Of a stretch of DNA of 64,000 nt, positions 39,716-46,906 are shown in pieces. This stretch comes from Niveispirillum sp048066115 (GTDB lineage: Bacteria > Pseudomonadota > Alphaproteobacteria > Azospirillales > Azospirillaceae): contig NZ_JBLTYX010000001.1 of NCBI RefSeq assembly GCF_048066115.1, positions 124,001 to 188,000 on the forward strand, in the 5' to 3' direction. The notes beneath the pieces are model-generated. The model made no database searches, was not told where the DNA came from, and was given only the letters and a program-made list of their open reading frames with translations. The stretch's first letter is position 1. Every line of letters starts with the position of its first letter. The position numbers and the translations under genes are program-made.

Positions 39716-40560
39716 CCCGCCCGTTGCCGCACAACGCCATCCTGGCCTGGTCCAACTGCCTGCCGGCGGCCACGCTGACCGGCAGCTGGACCGGGATCAA
39801 CAACTTGAAAACGTGGTTCCTGGGCGAAGAAGCCGTTACCGGCACGGCCGGTGCTGGACCGCATGTCATCACCGCCACCTGGGCAGCCGAACAGGCAATC
39901 GACCTGGTCATGATCCTTGGGCACAATTTGCTTGAGGACGGGACCACGATCCGCGTGCAGCTCTATAACGGCGCCACGCTGATCCATGACAGCACCGCCA
40001 TGCCGGCCTATGTGCCAGCCCCCATCGGCTATATCCCCTGGGGTGACAACCGGTTCTGGGGCCACATGCTGGGGCCGTGGGATCGGCGCTGGGGCCTGGT
40101 GCTGGATGAGCTGCTGTGGATCACCAAGGCCGTGATCACGATCACCGCCGCCGGCCTGGATGGTGTGGCCGTGTCCCTGCCGATCCTCTATGTGGGGCCG
40201 AGCTGGCAGGTCCAGGCCAACTATGATCGTGGTTCGGCCGCCGGCCTGCACGGGGCGGCTGACGTCCAGGGTGCCGATTTCGGCGTGCCGCAGCCCGATG
40301 ATGACCCGATGCCGCGCACCTTCAATTGCACGCTTTCGCACCTGACCGAAGGCGAGGTGCGCGCCCGCCTGCGCGAGCTGCTGGCGCACACGGGGCGGGG
40401 GAAGCTGCCTTTCCTGCTGTTGCCGGAGCCCGGTGATGCATTCGGGATCATGACGCAGACCATGCTGGCCTTCCTGCCAGACACGCCCCGCGTGGTGCGG
40501 TCCACCACACGGAAGGATGAATTCGTAATGGACCTGGACGCGCGGGAGTGGCTGGCCTGA
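39712..40560 (+). CDS. Tail tip protein of unknown class
   Basis: A 282-aa, Trp-rich, beta-type protein (AILAWSNCLPAATLTGSWTGINNLKTWFLGEE; IDLVMILGHNLLEDGTTIRVQLYNG; GYIPWGDNRFWGHMLGPWDRRWGLVL). Its position between hub and fibre genes suggests a baseplate component. The N-terminal two-thirds look like a carbohydrate-binding jelly roll, but this is only an impression. It overlaps both neighbours. Confidence 0.55.
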   Translation: MTRPLPHNAILAWSNCLPAATLTGSWTGINNLKTWFLGEEAVTGTAGAGPHVITATWAAEQAIDLVMILGHNLLEDGTTIRVQLYNGATLIHDSTAMPAYVPAPIGYIPWGDNRFWGHMLGPWDRRWGLVLDELLWITKAVITITAAGLDGVAVSLPILYVGPSWQVQANYDRGSAAGLHGAADVQGADFGVPQPDDDPMPRTFNCTLSHLTEGEVRARLRELLAHTGRGKLPFLLLPEPGDAFGIMTQTMLAFLPDTPRVVRSTTRKDEFVMDLDAREWLA

Positions 40561-42914
40561 TGCCGACATGGACGATCAACGGGCGGACGTGGGGTTACCG
40601 GCAGTCCGACGTGCCGGGGAGCCCGTACTATCTGATGGGCTCGCAGGTCTTCACGACCTGGCACATCCTCATGGCGGATATCGGTGCCGCCATCGGTGCG
40701 GCGGCGGGCAGTGCGGCGGGGGCCGCAAGTGCCAAGACGGCCGCCGAGACGGCTCGCGACCAGGCGCAGACCTCTGCCACAGCAGCGGCCGGCAGCGCCA
40801 CGGCTGCCGGCACAGCCAGAACATCGGCGGAGGTGGCGCGGGACGCGGCTGCGGCCAGCGCTACCAGCGCCGACACGGCTAAGACGGCAGCTCAAGCAGC
40901 TGCCGCAAAGATGCCTTCGGGTCCGCTGACGGCGTCATACATGCTGCGCGTGCGTGGCGATGGGACCGCATATGAGCTGCGGGCGCCGTCGGATGTGCGT
41001 GGTGATATCGCGGCGGCGGCATCCACCATCACGATTTCCGCCGGTACGGGCCTGACCGGCGGCGGCGACCTGTCGGCCGGACGCACGCTGGCGCTGGCCG
41101 ACACGGCGGTGGCGGCCGGCAGCTACGGCAGTGCCACGCAGGTTGCGGCCTATACGGTGGACGCCCAAGGCCGCCTGACCGCTGCCAGCAATGTCACCGT
41201 TACCCCGGCATGGGCGAGCATCACGGGGCGGCCGACCACGGTGGCAACGTCGGGCATCACCGACGCCGTGTCAACCGCCCGCCAGATCAGCACCAGTACG
41301 GGCTTGACGGGCGGCGGCACCCTGGATGCCGACCGTACATTGGCGCTGATGGACACGGCGGTGGCGGCCGGCAGCTACGGCAGTGCCACGCAGGTTGCGG
41401 CCTACACGGTGGACGCCCAGGGCCGTCTGACCGCTGCCGGCAATGTCACCGTCACCCCGGCATGGGCGAGCATCACGGGGCGGCCGACCACGGTGGCAAC
41501 GTCGGGCATCACCGACGCCGTGTCCACCGCCCGCCAGATCAGCACCGGTACGGGCTTGACGGGCGGCGGTACCCTGGCTGCCGACCGTACATTGGCGCTG
41601 GCGGACACGGCCGTGGCGGCCGGCAGCTACGGCAGTGCCACGCAGGTTGCGGCCTACACGGTGGACGCCCAGGGCAGGCTGACCGCTGCCGGCAATGTCA
41701 CCGTCACGCCGGCATGGGCGAGCATCACGGGTCGGCCGACCACGGTGGCGGCATCGGGCATCACCGACGCCGTGTCCAAAGCGGGCGACACCTTCACCGG
41801 GACCGTTAACTGCATCGCCGGAGCCATCGGCGGTCTGGCGGTTGGCATTGGCTCGTCCGGAGCCGGACTGTATGAAGGTCCCGCCCTCTACTCCGCTGCG
41901 CCCGTGGCTGGCGTGGCCATCGCCCTGCCGGGCAATACGGGTGGGGCGAGGGCGATTTGGTTCGGGTCAAACGGCGCCAATCACGTCACCATCCAGCCAT
42001 CGGATGCGGCTACAGCTACGTCATCCGGCCGGACGCTGTTCTTGCGTGGTGGCAATGGCGGTACGACCAGCGGGAACCCTGGCTCGGTGTTCCTTCAGAT
42101 GTTGGAGGGTGTCCTAAGTGCTGGGGCGTCCATCGTGGGAACGGCCAGCGCCGCTACAGGCCCTATCCAACAGGGCGGCAATGTCACCTGGACAGCGGGC
42201 AACGGCAATGGGGGTGCCGGTGGCGGTATCAATTTGACGTCGGGGAGCAGCGCAACGGGACAGGCGGGAGTGGTTGCAATTCGCTCCGGCACAGGGTTGG
42301 CCAACATTTTCGCACTGGATCAACGCGGCACGTCGGCCAATTTGGACCTGCAGCTTGCAAGTGTGACCCGATGGTCGGTTCGGGGTGACGGCGGCGCGCT
42401 CACGGCCGCGTGGGCGCCGGGTGGAGACAACGCTTATGACCTGGGTGGCTCCGCCCTGCGGATCAAGGATTTATACTTGGTCAACGCGCCGACTGTGACC
42501 TCTGACATCCGTCTGAAGGACGTTGTGCCGGCCGCCGTGCCTGGCCTGGACCTGATCAACGCGGTCGAGCCCATCGCTTATCGACTGAAAGTAAGCAAGT
42601 CAGTCGTCGCTGAAATCCGGCAGGTAGGGTTTCGGGAGGATATCGACATTTTCGGCAATCCGGTAACGGTGCCGGTGGTTGAGGCGGTGATGGAGGATGT
42701 CGCCGGCACCCGTCTGCATTGGGGGCACTCGGCACAAGCCATCCGACAGGCTCTGGACAGTGACGCATACGGCGTGTGGACGATAGCCGATCCGTCCGAC
42801 CCCAACAGCGCCCAAGGCCTACGATATGAAGAACTGGTCGCAGTGCTGTGGCAGGGCATCCGGGAACTGCATGACAAAGTAGAGGCGCTCACGGCCCGAC
42901 TGGAGGCGCAATGA
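40560..42914 (+). CDS. Tail fibre with repeats and self-cleaving S74 chaperone domain
   Basis: A 784-aa protein starting in a TGATG overlap. The order is: short N-terminal attachment region, Ala/Thr-rich coiled coil (about 40-120), three 84-aa repeats (TGLTGGG.L.A.RTLAL.DTAVAAGSYGSATQVAAYTVDAQGRLTA), a beta-rich tip, and a C-terminal peptidase S74 domain starting SDIRLKDVVPAAVPGLDLINAVEPIAYRLK at Ser648. The S74 domain trimerises the fibre and then cuts itself off before the Ser, leaving a 647-aa fibre. The fibre should be the host receptor-binding protein. No fibre-switching invertase is present. Confidence 0.85.
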   Translation: MPTWTINGRTWGYRQSDVPGSPYYLMGSQVFTTWHILMADIGAAIGAAAGSAAGAASAKTAAETARDQAQTSATAAAGSATAAGTARTSAEVARDAAAASATSADTAKTAAQAAAAKMPSGPLTASYMLRVRGDGTAYELRAPSDVRGDIAAAASTITISAGTGLTGGGDLSAGRTLALADTAVAAGSYGSATQVAAYTVDAQGRLTAASNVTVTPAWASITGRPTTVATSGITDAVSTARQISTSTGLTGGGTLDADRTLALMDTAVAAGSYGSATQVAAYTVDAQGRLTAAGNVTVTPAWASITGRPTTVATSGITDAVSTARQISTGTGLTGGGTLAADRTLALADTAVAAGSYGSATQVAAYTVDAQGRLTAAGNVTVTPAWASITGRPTTVAASGITDAVSKAGDTFTGTVNCIAGAIGGLAVGIGSSGAGLYEGPALYSAAPVAGVAIALPGNTGGARAIWFGSNGANHVTIQPSDAATATSSGRTLFLRGGNGGTTSGNPGSVFLQMLEGVLSAGASIVGTASAATGPIQQGGNVTWTAGNGNGGAGGGINLTSGSSATGQAGVVAIRSGTGLANIFALDQRGTSANLDLQLASVTRWSVRGDGGALTAAWAPGGDNAYDLGGSALRIKDLYLVNAPTVTSDIRLKDVVPAAVPGLDLINAVEPIAYRLKVSKSVVAEIRQVGFREDIDIFGNPVTVPVVEAVMEDVAGTRLHWGHSAQAIRQALDSDAYGVWTIADPSDPNSAQGLRYEELVAVLWQGIRELHDKVEALTARLEAQ
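41046..41777 (+). repeat. 252-bp tandem repeats in the tail fibre gene (about 2.9 copies)
   Basis: Units start at 41046, 41298 and 41550. They are nearly identical at the DNA level, especially copies two and three, which points to recent duplication and easy length variation. Each encodes 84 residues; the third breaks off after GITDAVSKAG. Confidence 0.85.
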
Positions 42915-43072
42915 GTGCCTATCGCAATGTGGTGGTGGCTCTAGCCCTGTTGATGCTGACGGCCTGTGCCAGCCCGCCCAGGCAGCGCGACGGCGCAGTT
43001 ACTGACCGGCCTTATCAGGACGTCTATCGCTGCATCATGCATCCGGAGAGCGCCCTATGCCCGTCTCCCTGA
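42911..43072 (+). CDS. Small lipoprotein
   Basis: A 53-aa protein with a lipoprotein signal peptide: MSAYRNVVVALALLMLTACASPP, with lipobox L-T-A-C and lipidation at Cys19. The mature part has two more cysteines (YRCIMHPESALCPSP). It starts in the fibre stop (ATGA) and overlaps the next gene by 16 bp. It could be an outer-membrane spanin (Rz1-like) paired with the coiled-coil membrane protein at 19288, or a lysogen surface protein; neither is proven. Confidence 0.7.
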   Translation: MSAYRNVVVALALLMLTACASPPRQRDGAVTDRPYQDVYRCIMHPESALCPSP

Positions 43073-43491
43073 CAGATATCGCCAGGACCATCCATGCAAT
43101 GGCAGTCGGGCGCCTGGACTACGCTTCAGACACCGACACGGCAGGGCGGCCAGATGATTGGCGTTCCCATGCGGCCGCCCTGCTGGCGCAGCCGGGGGCG
43201 CGCTATCGGGGCGACTGCGATGATTGCGCCTTTACGGCCGCTGAACTGGCTGTGCGATTGGGCATTCCGGCGGCAGAGGTGCGGGTGGTGATGGTGGATA
43301 CCCAGCAGCGGGGCAACCCGAAGCTGGTGGATCACATGGTCTGCGCGCTGGGGCCGGCCGACGGCGCGCCGCTGATCATCGACAACCGGGCGCCGGACGG
43401 TCCGGTCAGGTGGGACCTGCTGGACTACACGTGGGGCGACGGCATGCGAGCGTCGGAGCCTGGGGTTTGGCGAGCGACCGTATCAAGTTGA
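43057..43491 (+). CDS. Transglutaminase-like cysteine peptidase (BTLCP type)
   Basis: A 144-aa protein with the bacterial transglutaminase-like cysteine protease signature: RGDCDDCAFTAAELAVRLGIP (Cys54), KLVDHMVCAL (His93) and PLIIDNR (Asp109) as the catalytic triad. It is the last gene of the prophage. In phages a cysteine peptidase in the tail region may help penetrate the envelope or process tail proteins. It lacks a signal peptide. A strong GC hairpin follows about 45 bp after its stop. Confidence 0.75.
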   Translation: MPVSLTDIARTIHAMAVGRLDYASDTDTAGRPDDWRSHAAALLAQPGARYRGDCDDCAFTAAELAVRLGIPAAEVRVVMVDTQQRGNPKLVDHMVCALGPADGAPLIIDNRAPDGPVRWDLLDYTWGDGMRASEPGVWRATVSS

Positions 43492-43535
43492 TCGGCTTCT
43501 GCCTGGGTCTTGGAAAAGTGCATCAAGATATTGTG

Positions 43536-43565
43536 CCCCCACCCCCCGCTGCCAGGGGGTGGGGG
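43536..43565. terminator. GC-rich hairpin at the prophage right end
   Basis: CCCCCACCCCC (43536-43546) and its exact complement GGGGGTGGGGG (43555-43565) form an 11-bp stem with an 8-nt loop, after the last phage gene. No U-tract follows, so it is not a classical intrinsic terminator; it could still stop or pause transcription from the late operon towards the host genes. Confidence 0.5.
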
Positions 43566-43566
43566 T

Positions 43567-43614
43567 GGTGCCAATACAGGTGCCAAGTGGTGCCAAAACA
43601 AACGGCGCGCTACA
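43567..43614 (-). promoter_or_regulatory. Prophage right end with three inverted transposase-binding-like sites (attR)
   Basis: GGTGCCAA occurs at 43567, 43579 and 43589, inverted relative to the left-end TTGGCACC copies. The outermost copy is 18 bp from the terminal TGT (minus-strand reading), exactly as at the left end. The first and third are 22 bp apart, like the adjoining R1-R2 sites of Mu; the middle copy is extra. Confidence 0.75.
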
Positions 43615-43666
43615 ACCCCGGCAAACCCTGCATCCTTATTTGCGCATGCGCGCCCGCATGTTTCGC

Positions 43667-43688
43667 TATTGCGAATAACTCTCAATCA
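43667..43688 (+). promoter_or_regulatory. Fur-box-like site upstream of the PepSY gene
   Basis: TATTGCGAATAACTCTCAATC resembles the Fur/iron-box sequences in front of proteobacterial iron-uptake genes (GAATAATTCTCA type). It lies 43 bp before the PepSY start and 52 bp beyond the prophage end. Iron repression of the following operon is inferred. Confidence 0.6.
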
Positions 43689-43730
43689 AGGGTACCTTCC
43701 CGGCCGGATTAAGGCATTCGGGCAAGCGGT

Positions 43731-44345
43731 ATGGCGTCGGGCGTGGATCAGGGACGGCGGTCCTTCTGGTTGAAGCATTTGCACCAGTGGCATTGGGTCA
43801 GCTCGGCCCTGTGCCTGGTGGGCATGCTGCTGTTCGCCATCACCGGCATCACCCTGAACAATGCCCGCATCATCGAGGCCAAGCCCAGGACCGTCTCCGT
43901 CGAGGCCGTGCTGCCCGAGGCGCTGCGCCCGGCGCTGGAGGTCGGTGAAGGGGCTGTACCCGTGCCGGTGATCGACTGGTTCCGCCGGGAACTGTCCGTC
44001 GATGTGTCGGGCGGTGTGCCGGAATGGTCCGATGACGAGCTGTATATCGCCCTGCCGCGCCCCGGTGGCGATGGCTGGGCCACCATATCGCGCGAGGATG
44101 GCGCGGTGCTGCACGAGGTTACCGATCGCGGCTGGGTCTCCTACCTGAACGACCTGCACAAGGGGCGGGGGACCGGCATGGTCTGGTCCTGGTTCCTGGA
44201 CATCTTCGCGGTGGCCTGCCTGATCTTCTGCATCACCGGTCTTTTCCTGCTGCATCTGCATGCGGGCAACCGGCCCACCACCTGGCCGCTGGTCGGGCTG
44301 GGGCTGGTGGCGCCGGTGCTGCTTCTCATCCTTCTCATCCACTGA
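43731..44345 (+). CDS. PepSY-associated membrane protein of an iron/flavin system
   Basis: A 204-aa inner-membrane protein: basic start (RRSFWLKHLHQWHWVSS), TM1 (ALCLVGMLLFAITGITL), a periplasmic domain of about 100 residues, TM2 (WSWFLDIFAVACLIFCITGLFLL) and TM3 near the C-terminus (LVGLGLVAPVLLLILLI). The His residues in LKHLHQWH and LNDLHKG are arranged like the haem/quinone ligands of PepSY ferric reductases. It should move electrons across the membrane, perhaps to reduce ferric siderophores. First gene of a probable operon with DUF2271, DUF4198, ApbE and a flavodoxin reductase. Confidence 0.75.
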   Translation: MASGVDQGRRSFWLKHLHQWHWVSSALCLVGMLLFAITGITLNNARIIEAKPRTVSVEAVLPEALRPALEVGEGAVPVPVIDWFRRELSVDVSGGVPEWSDDELYIALPRPGGDGWATISREDGAVLHEVTDRGWVSYLNDLHKGRGTGMVWSWFLDIFAVACLIFCITGLFLLHLHAGNRPTTWPLVGLGLVAPVLLLILLIH

Positions 44346-44365
44346 AACCTTTCAGGACGAAACCC

Positions 44366-44875
44366 ATGCGCACGCTTCTGTCGCTTTCCCTGACCGGCCT
44401 GGCCGTCACCCCGGCCATGGCCGGCGAACTGACCGTATTGGTGGAGATTCCCAAGCTGGAGGTGGCGGAATATCACCGCCCCTATGTCGCCGCCTGGATC
44501 GAGACCGCCGACCAGCAGTTCGTCGCCAACCTGACCGTCCGTTACGACGTGAAGATGCGCGACAATGAGGGGACCAAGTGGCTGAAGGACATGCGCCAAT
44601 GGTGGCGCCGGTCGGGCCGCGACCTGACCATGCCCGTCGATGGCGTGTCGGCCCCGACCCTGCCGGTGGGCGAGAACCGCCTGACCTGGGACAGCGCCAA
44701 GGCCCCGCTGAATGGGCTGAAGCCCGGTACCTATGCACTGGTGGTGGAAGCCGCGCGCGAGGTGGGTGGACGCGAGCTGATCCGTGTGCCCTTCGACTGG
44801 AACGGCAAGGCCGCCACGGCCGAAGCCAAGGGCGAGAGCGAACTGGGCCGCGTCGCCGTGGAAGTGAGGGGCTGA
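44366..44875 (+). CDS. DUF2271 periplasmic protein, probable flavinylation target
   Basis: A 169-aa exported protein with a short signal peptide (LLSLSLTGLAVTPAMAGE). Core features of DUF2271 are YVAAWIETADQQFVANLTVRY, WWRRSGRD and LKPGTYALVVEAAREVGG. Homologues carry an ApbE flavinylation motif of the form D..[ST]GAT; here the corresponding place reads DGVSAPT with Thr98 retained, so flavin attachment is possible but the motif is degenerate. It would be a periplasmic electron carrier, next to the PepSY protein and in one cluster with ApbE. Confidence 0.75.
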   Translation: MRTLLSLSLTGLAVTPAMAGELTVLVEIPKLEVAEYHRPYVAAWIETADQQFVANLTVRYDVKMRDNEGTKWLKDMRQWWRRSGRDLTMPVDGVSAPTLPVGENRLTWDSAKAPLNGLKPGTYALVVEAAREVGGRELIRVPFDWNGKAATAEAKGESELGRVAVEVRG

Positions 44876-44892
44876 GGCCCCACAGGATTGAA

Positions 44893-44985
44893 CCGTAGGT
44901 CAGGTCGAGCCGCAGGCGAGCCCTGACAACACGCAGGCACTGTCGTTCGTCAGGGCTCGGCTGTCGCCCTCGACCTGACCTACGG
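44893..44985. repeat. Palindromic repeat, family B copy 1 (93 bp)
   Basis: Outer arms CGTAGGTCAGGTCGAGC and GACCTGACCTACG form a long stem; inside each arm GTCAGG and CCTGAC (around GCGAGC) can also pair, giving a cloverleaf-like shape. It sits between the DUF2271 and DUF4198 genes and may affect their relative expression. Confidence 0.8.
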
Positions 44986-45008
44986 CCAACAACTTGAAAG
45001 GAGCCCCC

Positions 45009-45824
45009 ATGAAGTCGCTTCTCACCCGCGCCACCCTGGCGCTGACCCTGGCAGCCGCGATCGCCACCCCCGCCGCCGCCCACCGGCAGTGGATGCTGCC
45101 CTCGGCCACCGTGCTGTCGGGCCAGGACCCGTGGGTCACGGTGGATGCCGCCGTGTCCAACGACCTGTTCTATTTCGAGCATGTGCCGCTGCGCCTGGAC
45201 GGTCTGGCCGTCACCAATCCCGACGGCAGCGCCGGCGCGGCCGAGAACCAGGCCACGGGCAAGTACCGCTCGACCTTCGACGTGCACCTGACCCAGCCCG
45301 GCACCTACAAGGTGGCGTTGGCCAGCGGCGGCGTCATGGCCAGCTGGGAAGAGAACGGCCAGCGCAAGCGCTGGCGCGGCACGGCCGAGACCTTCGCCAA
45401 GGAAGTGCCGGCCAATGCCGAGAAGCTGCAGGTCACCGAAGGGGCCCGCCGCCTGGAATTCTTCGTCACCTCGGGCAAGCCGTCCGACACGGTGCTGAAG
45501 CCCACGGGCAAGGGCCTGGAGCTGTCTCCCGTCACCCACCCGAACGACCTGTTCGCGGGTGAGAAGGCCAGCTTCAAGCTGGTGCTGGACGGCAAGCCGG
45601 CCGCCGATGTCGATGTCACCATCATCCCCGGCGGCATCCGCTATCGCAACGACCTGGGCGAGATGAAGCTGAAGACCGACAAGGACGGCGCCTTCACCGT
45701 CACCTGGCCGACGCCGGGCATGTACTGGATGTCCGCCCAGACGGAGGACAAGAAGACCTCCATCCCGCAGGCCGCCAAGCGTTCCGCCAGCTATGTCGCG
45801 ACGTTCGAGGTGCTGGCGCAGTAA
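45009..45824 (+). CDS. DUF4198 periplasmic protein
   Basis: A 271-aa exported protein (signal peptide TLALTLAAAIATPAAAHRQW, cleavage after AAA) of the DUF4198 family, linked to metal and flavin systems in Gram-negative bacteria. HRQWMLPSATVLSGQDPWVTVDAAVSNDLFYFEHVPLRL and LSPVTHPNDLFAGEKASFKLVLDGKPAADVDVTIIPGG are typical. The mature protein starts with His, a possible metal ligand. ATG at 45009 has a near-ideal AAAGGAG site. It is a paralogue of the protein at 48990. Confidence 0.75.
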   Translation: MKSLLTRATLALTLAAAIATPAAAHRQWMLPSATVLSGQDPWVTVDAAVSNDLFYFEHVPLRLDGLAVTNPDGSAGAAENQATGKYRSTFDVHLTQPGTYKVALASGGVMASWEENGQRKRWRGTAETFAKEVPANAEKLQVTEGARRLEFFVTSGKPSDTVLKPTGKGLELSPVTHPNDLFAGEKASFKLVLDGKPAADVDVTIIPGGIRYRNDLGEMKLKTDKDGAFTVTWPTPGMYWMSAQTEDKKTSIPQAAKRSASYVATFEVLAQ

Positions 45825-45871
45825 GGACGAGGACCTGGGGGCGGCGGCGTCGCCCCCAGGCGGCGTTGACA

Positions 45872-46906
45872 ATGCAGCAGACCGCCCCCCACCCCGACCC
45901 CATCCGCCTGATCCTGCCGGCCGACGCGCCGGAGGCGGCATTGCCGCCCGCCACGGCACCCGTCGTGCGGCTGTCGGGCACGAGTTTGGGCACCTACTGG
46001 TCCGTGGCGATCATCGCGCCGAAGGGGCCGGAACCGCTGGCCCTGCGCCGGGGGATCATCGCCATCCTGGATCGCGTCATCGCCTCCATGAGCCATTGGG
46101 ACGCCAGCTCCGCCCTTTGCCGCTACAATGCGGCCGATCGGGGTTGGGTAGACGGCGACGCGGATTTGATCAAGGTGCTGTCCACCGCTCTGTCAGTGGC
46201 GGCGGATAGTGGCGGCGCCTATGATCCGGCCATCGGCGGGCTGGTCGATGAATGGGGCTTCGGCCCGCCGGGGCCCGTCGATACCCCGCCCGATGCGGCG
46301 CGCATCGCCGCCCTGCTGTCGGGTCCGCGCTGGCGGGACATCAAGGTGGGGGACGGGCGCCTCTGGCAGCCGGGCGGCGTGCGCCTGGATTTCTCCGCCA
46401 TCGCCAAGGGTTATGCCGTCGATCTCGTCTCCCGCTATCTGGCGGAACGTGGCGTGGTCAGCCATCTGGTTGATATCGGCGGGGAGTTGCGGGGTTGGGG
46501 CATCAAGCATGACGCCACCCCCTGGTGGGTGACCCTGGAACAGGCCGTGGGCCGCGACGGCCAGCCGGGCGGCCTGCCCACCCGCATCGCGCTGCATGGC
46601 TGGGCCGTGGCCACCAGCGGCGACAGCCGGCGTTTCATGGCAGGTGCCGACGGGCAACGCCTGTCGCACTCGCTGGACCCGCGCACCGGCCGGCCCGTGC
46701 CCGACGATCTGGCAGCGGTCACCGTGCTGCATGCCGATTGCATGATGGCCGACGTGCTGGCCACTGCGCTCACCGTGCTGGGCCCCGACCATGGATTGGA
46801 CTGGGCCGCCGCACGCGGGATCATGGCACTGTTCGTCTGCCGCGATGGTGCGGGCATTACCGAGACGCTGACGCCGGCGCTGGCCGCCCTGGCGGAGGAA
46901 GCCTGA
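45872..46906 (+). CDS. apbE: FAD:protein FMN transferase
   Basis: A 344-aa ApbE enzyme that attaches FMN from FAD to a Ser/Thr of target proteins. Motifs: GTSLGTYWSV, DRVIASMSHWDASSALCRYN, GGAYDPAIGGLVDEWGFG, LDFSAIAKGYAVDLVS, LVDIGGELRGWG, ATSGDSRRF, HSLDPRTGRP and DCMMADVLATAL. There is no obvious signal peptide, although targets are periplasmic; export by Tat is not evident. It is in an operon with the DUF2271 candidate substrate. The next gene starts within its stop (TGATG). Confidence 0.88.
   Translation: MQQTAPHPDPIRLILPADAPEAALPPATAPVVRLSGTSLGTYWSVAIIAPKGPEPLALRRGIIAILDRVIASMSHWDASSALCRYNAADRGWVDGDADLIKVLSTALSVAADSGGAYDPAIGGLVDEWGFGPPGPVDTPPDAARIAALLSGPRWRDIKVGDGRLWQPGGVRLDFSAIAKGYAVDLVSRYLAERGVVSHLVDIGGELRGWGIKHDATPWWVTLEQAVGRDGQPGGLPTRIALHGWAVATSGDSRRFMAGADGQRLSHSLDPRTGRPVPDDLAAVTVLHADCMMADVLATALTVLGPDHGLDWAAARGIMALFVCRDGAGITETLTPALAALAEEA

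Larger units (their letters stand above)
3838..43614. mobile_element. Complete Mu-like transposable prophage with siphophage tail genes (about 39.8 kb)
   Basis: Both termini start with 5'-TGT, and TTGGCACC follows at exactly the same distance (18 bp in) at each end. Aligned inward from each end, 11 of these first 18 positions agree. The left end has three TTGGCACC sites and the right end three inverted ones. The interior holds a full set: repressor, Ner, MuA, MuB, GemA, Mor-like activator, lysis, terminase, head, tail tube, tape measure and fibre. No essential gene looks broken. A 4-bp ACCC lies directly outside both ends (3834-3837 and 43615-43618); Mu normally makes 5 bp, so the duplication is either imperfect or chance. 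Tail genes are siphophage type, as in B3/D3112-like transposable phages. Confidence 0.9.

Noticed and set aside
41046..41777. Regular repeats resembling a CRISPR array
   Set aside because: The 252-bp units are in-frame protein repeats of a fibre gene; there are no short repeats with unique spacers and no cas genes.
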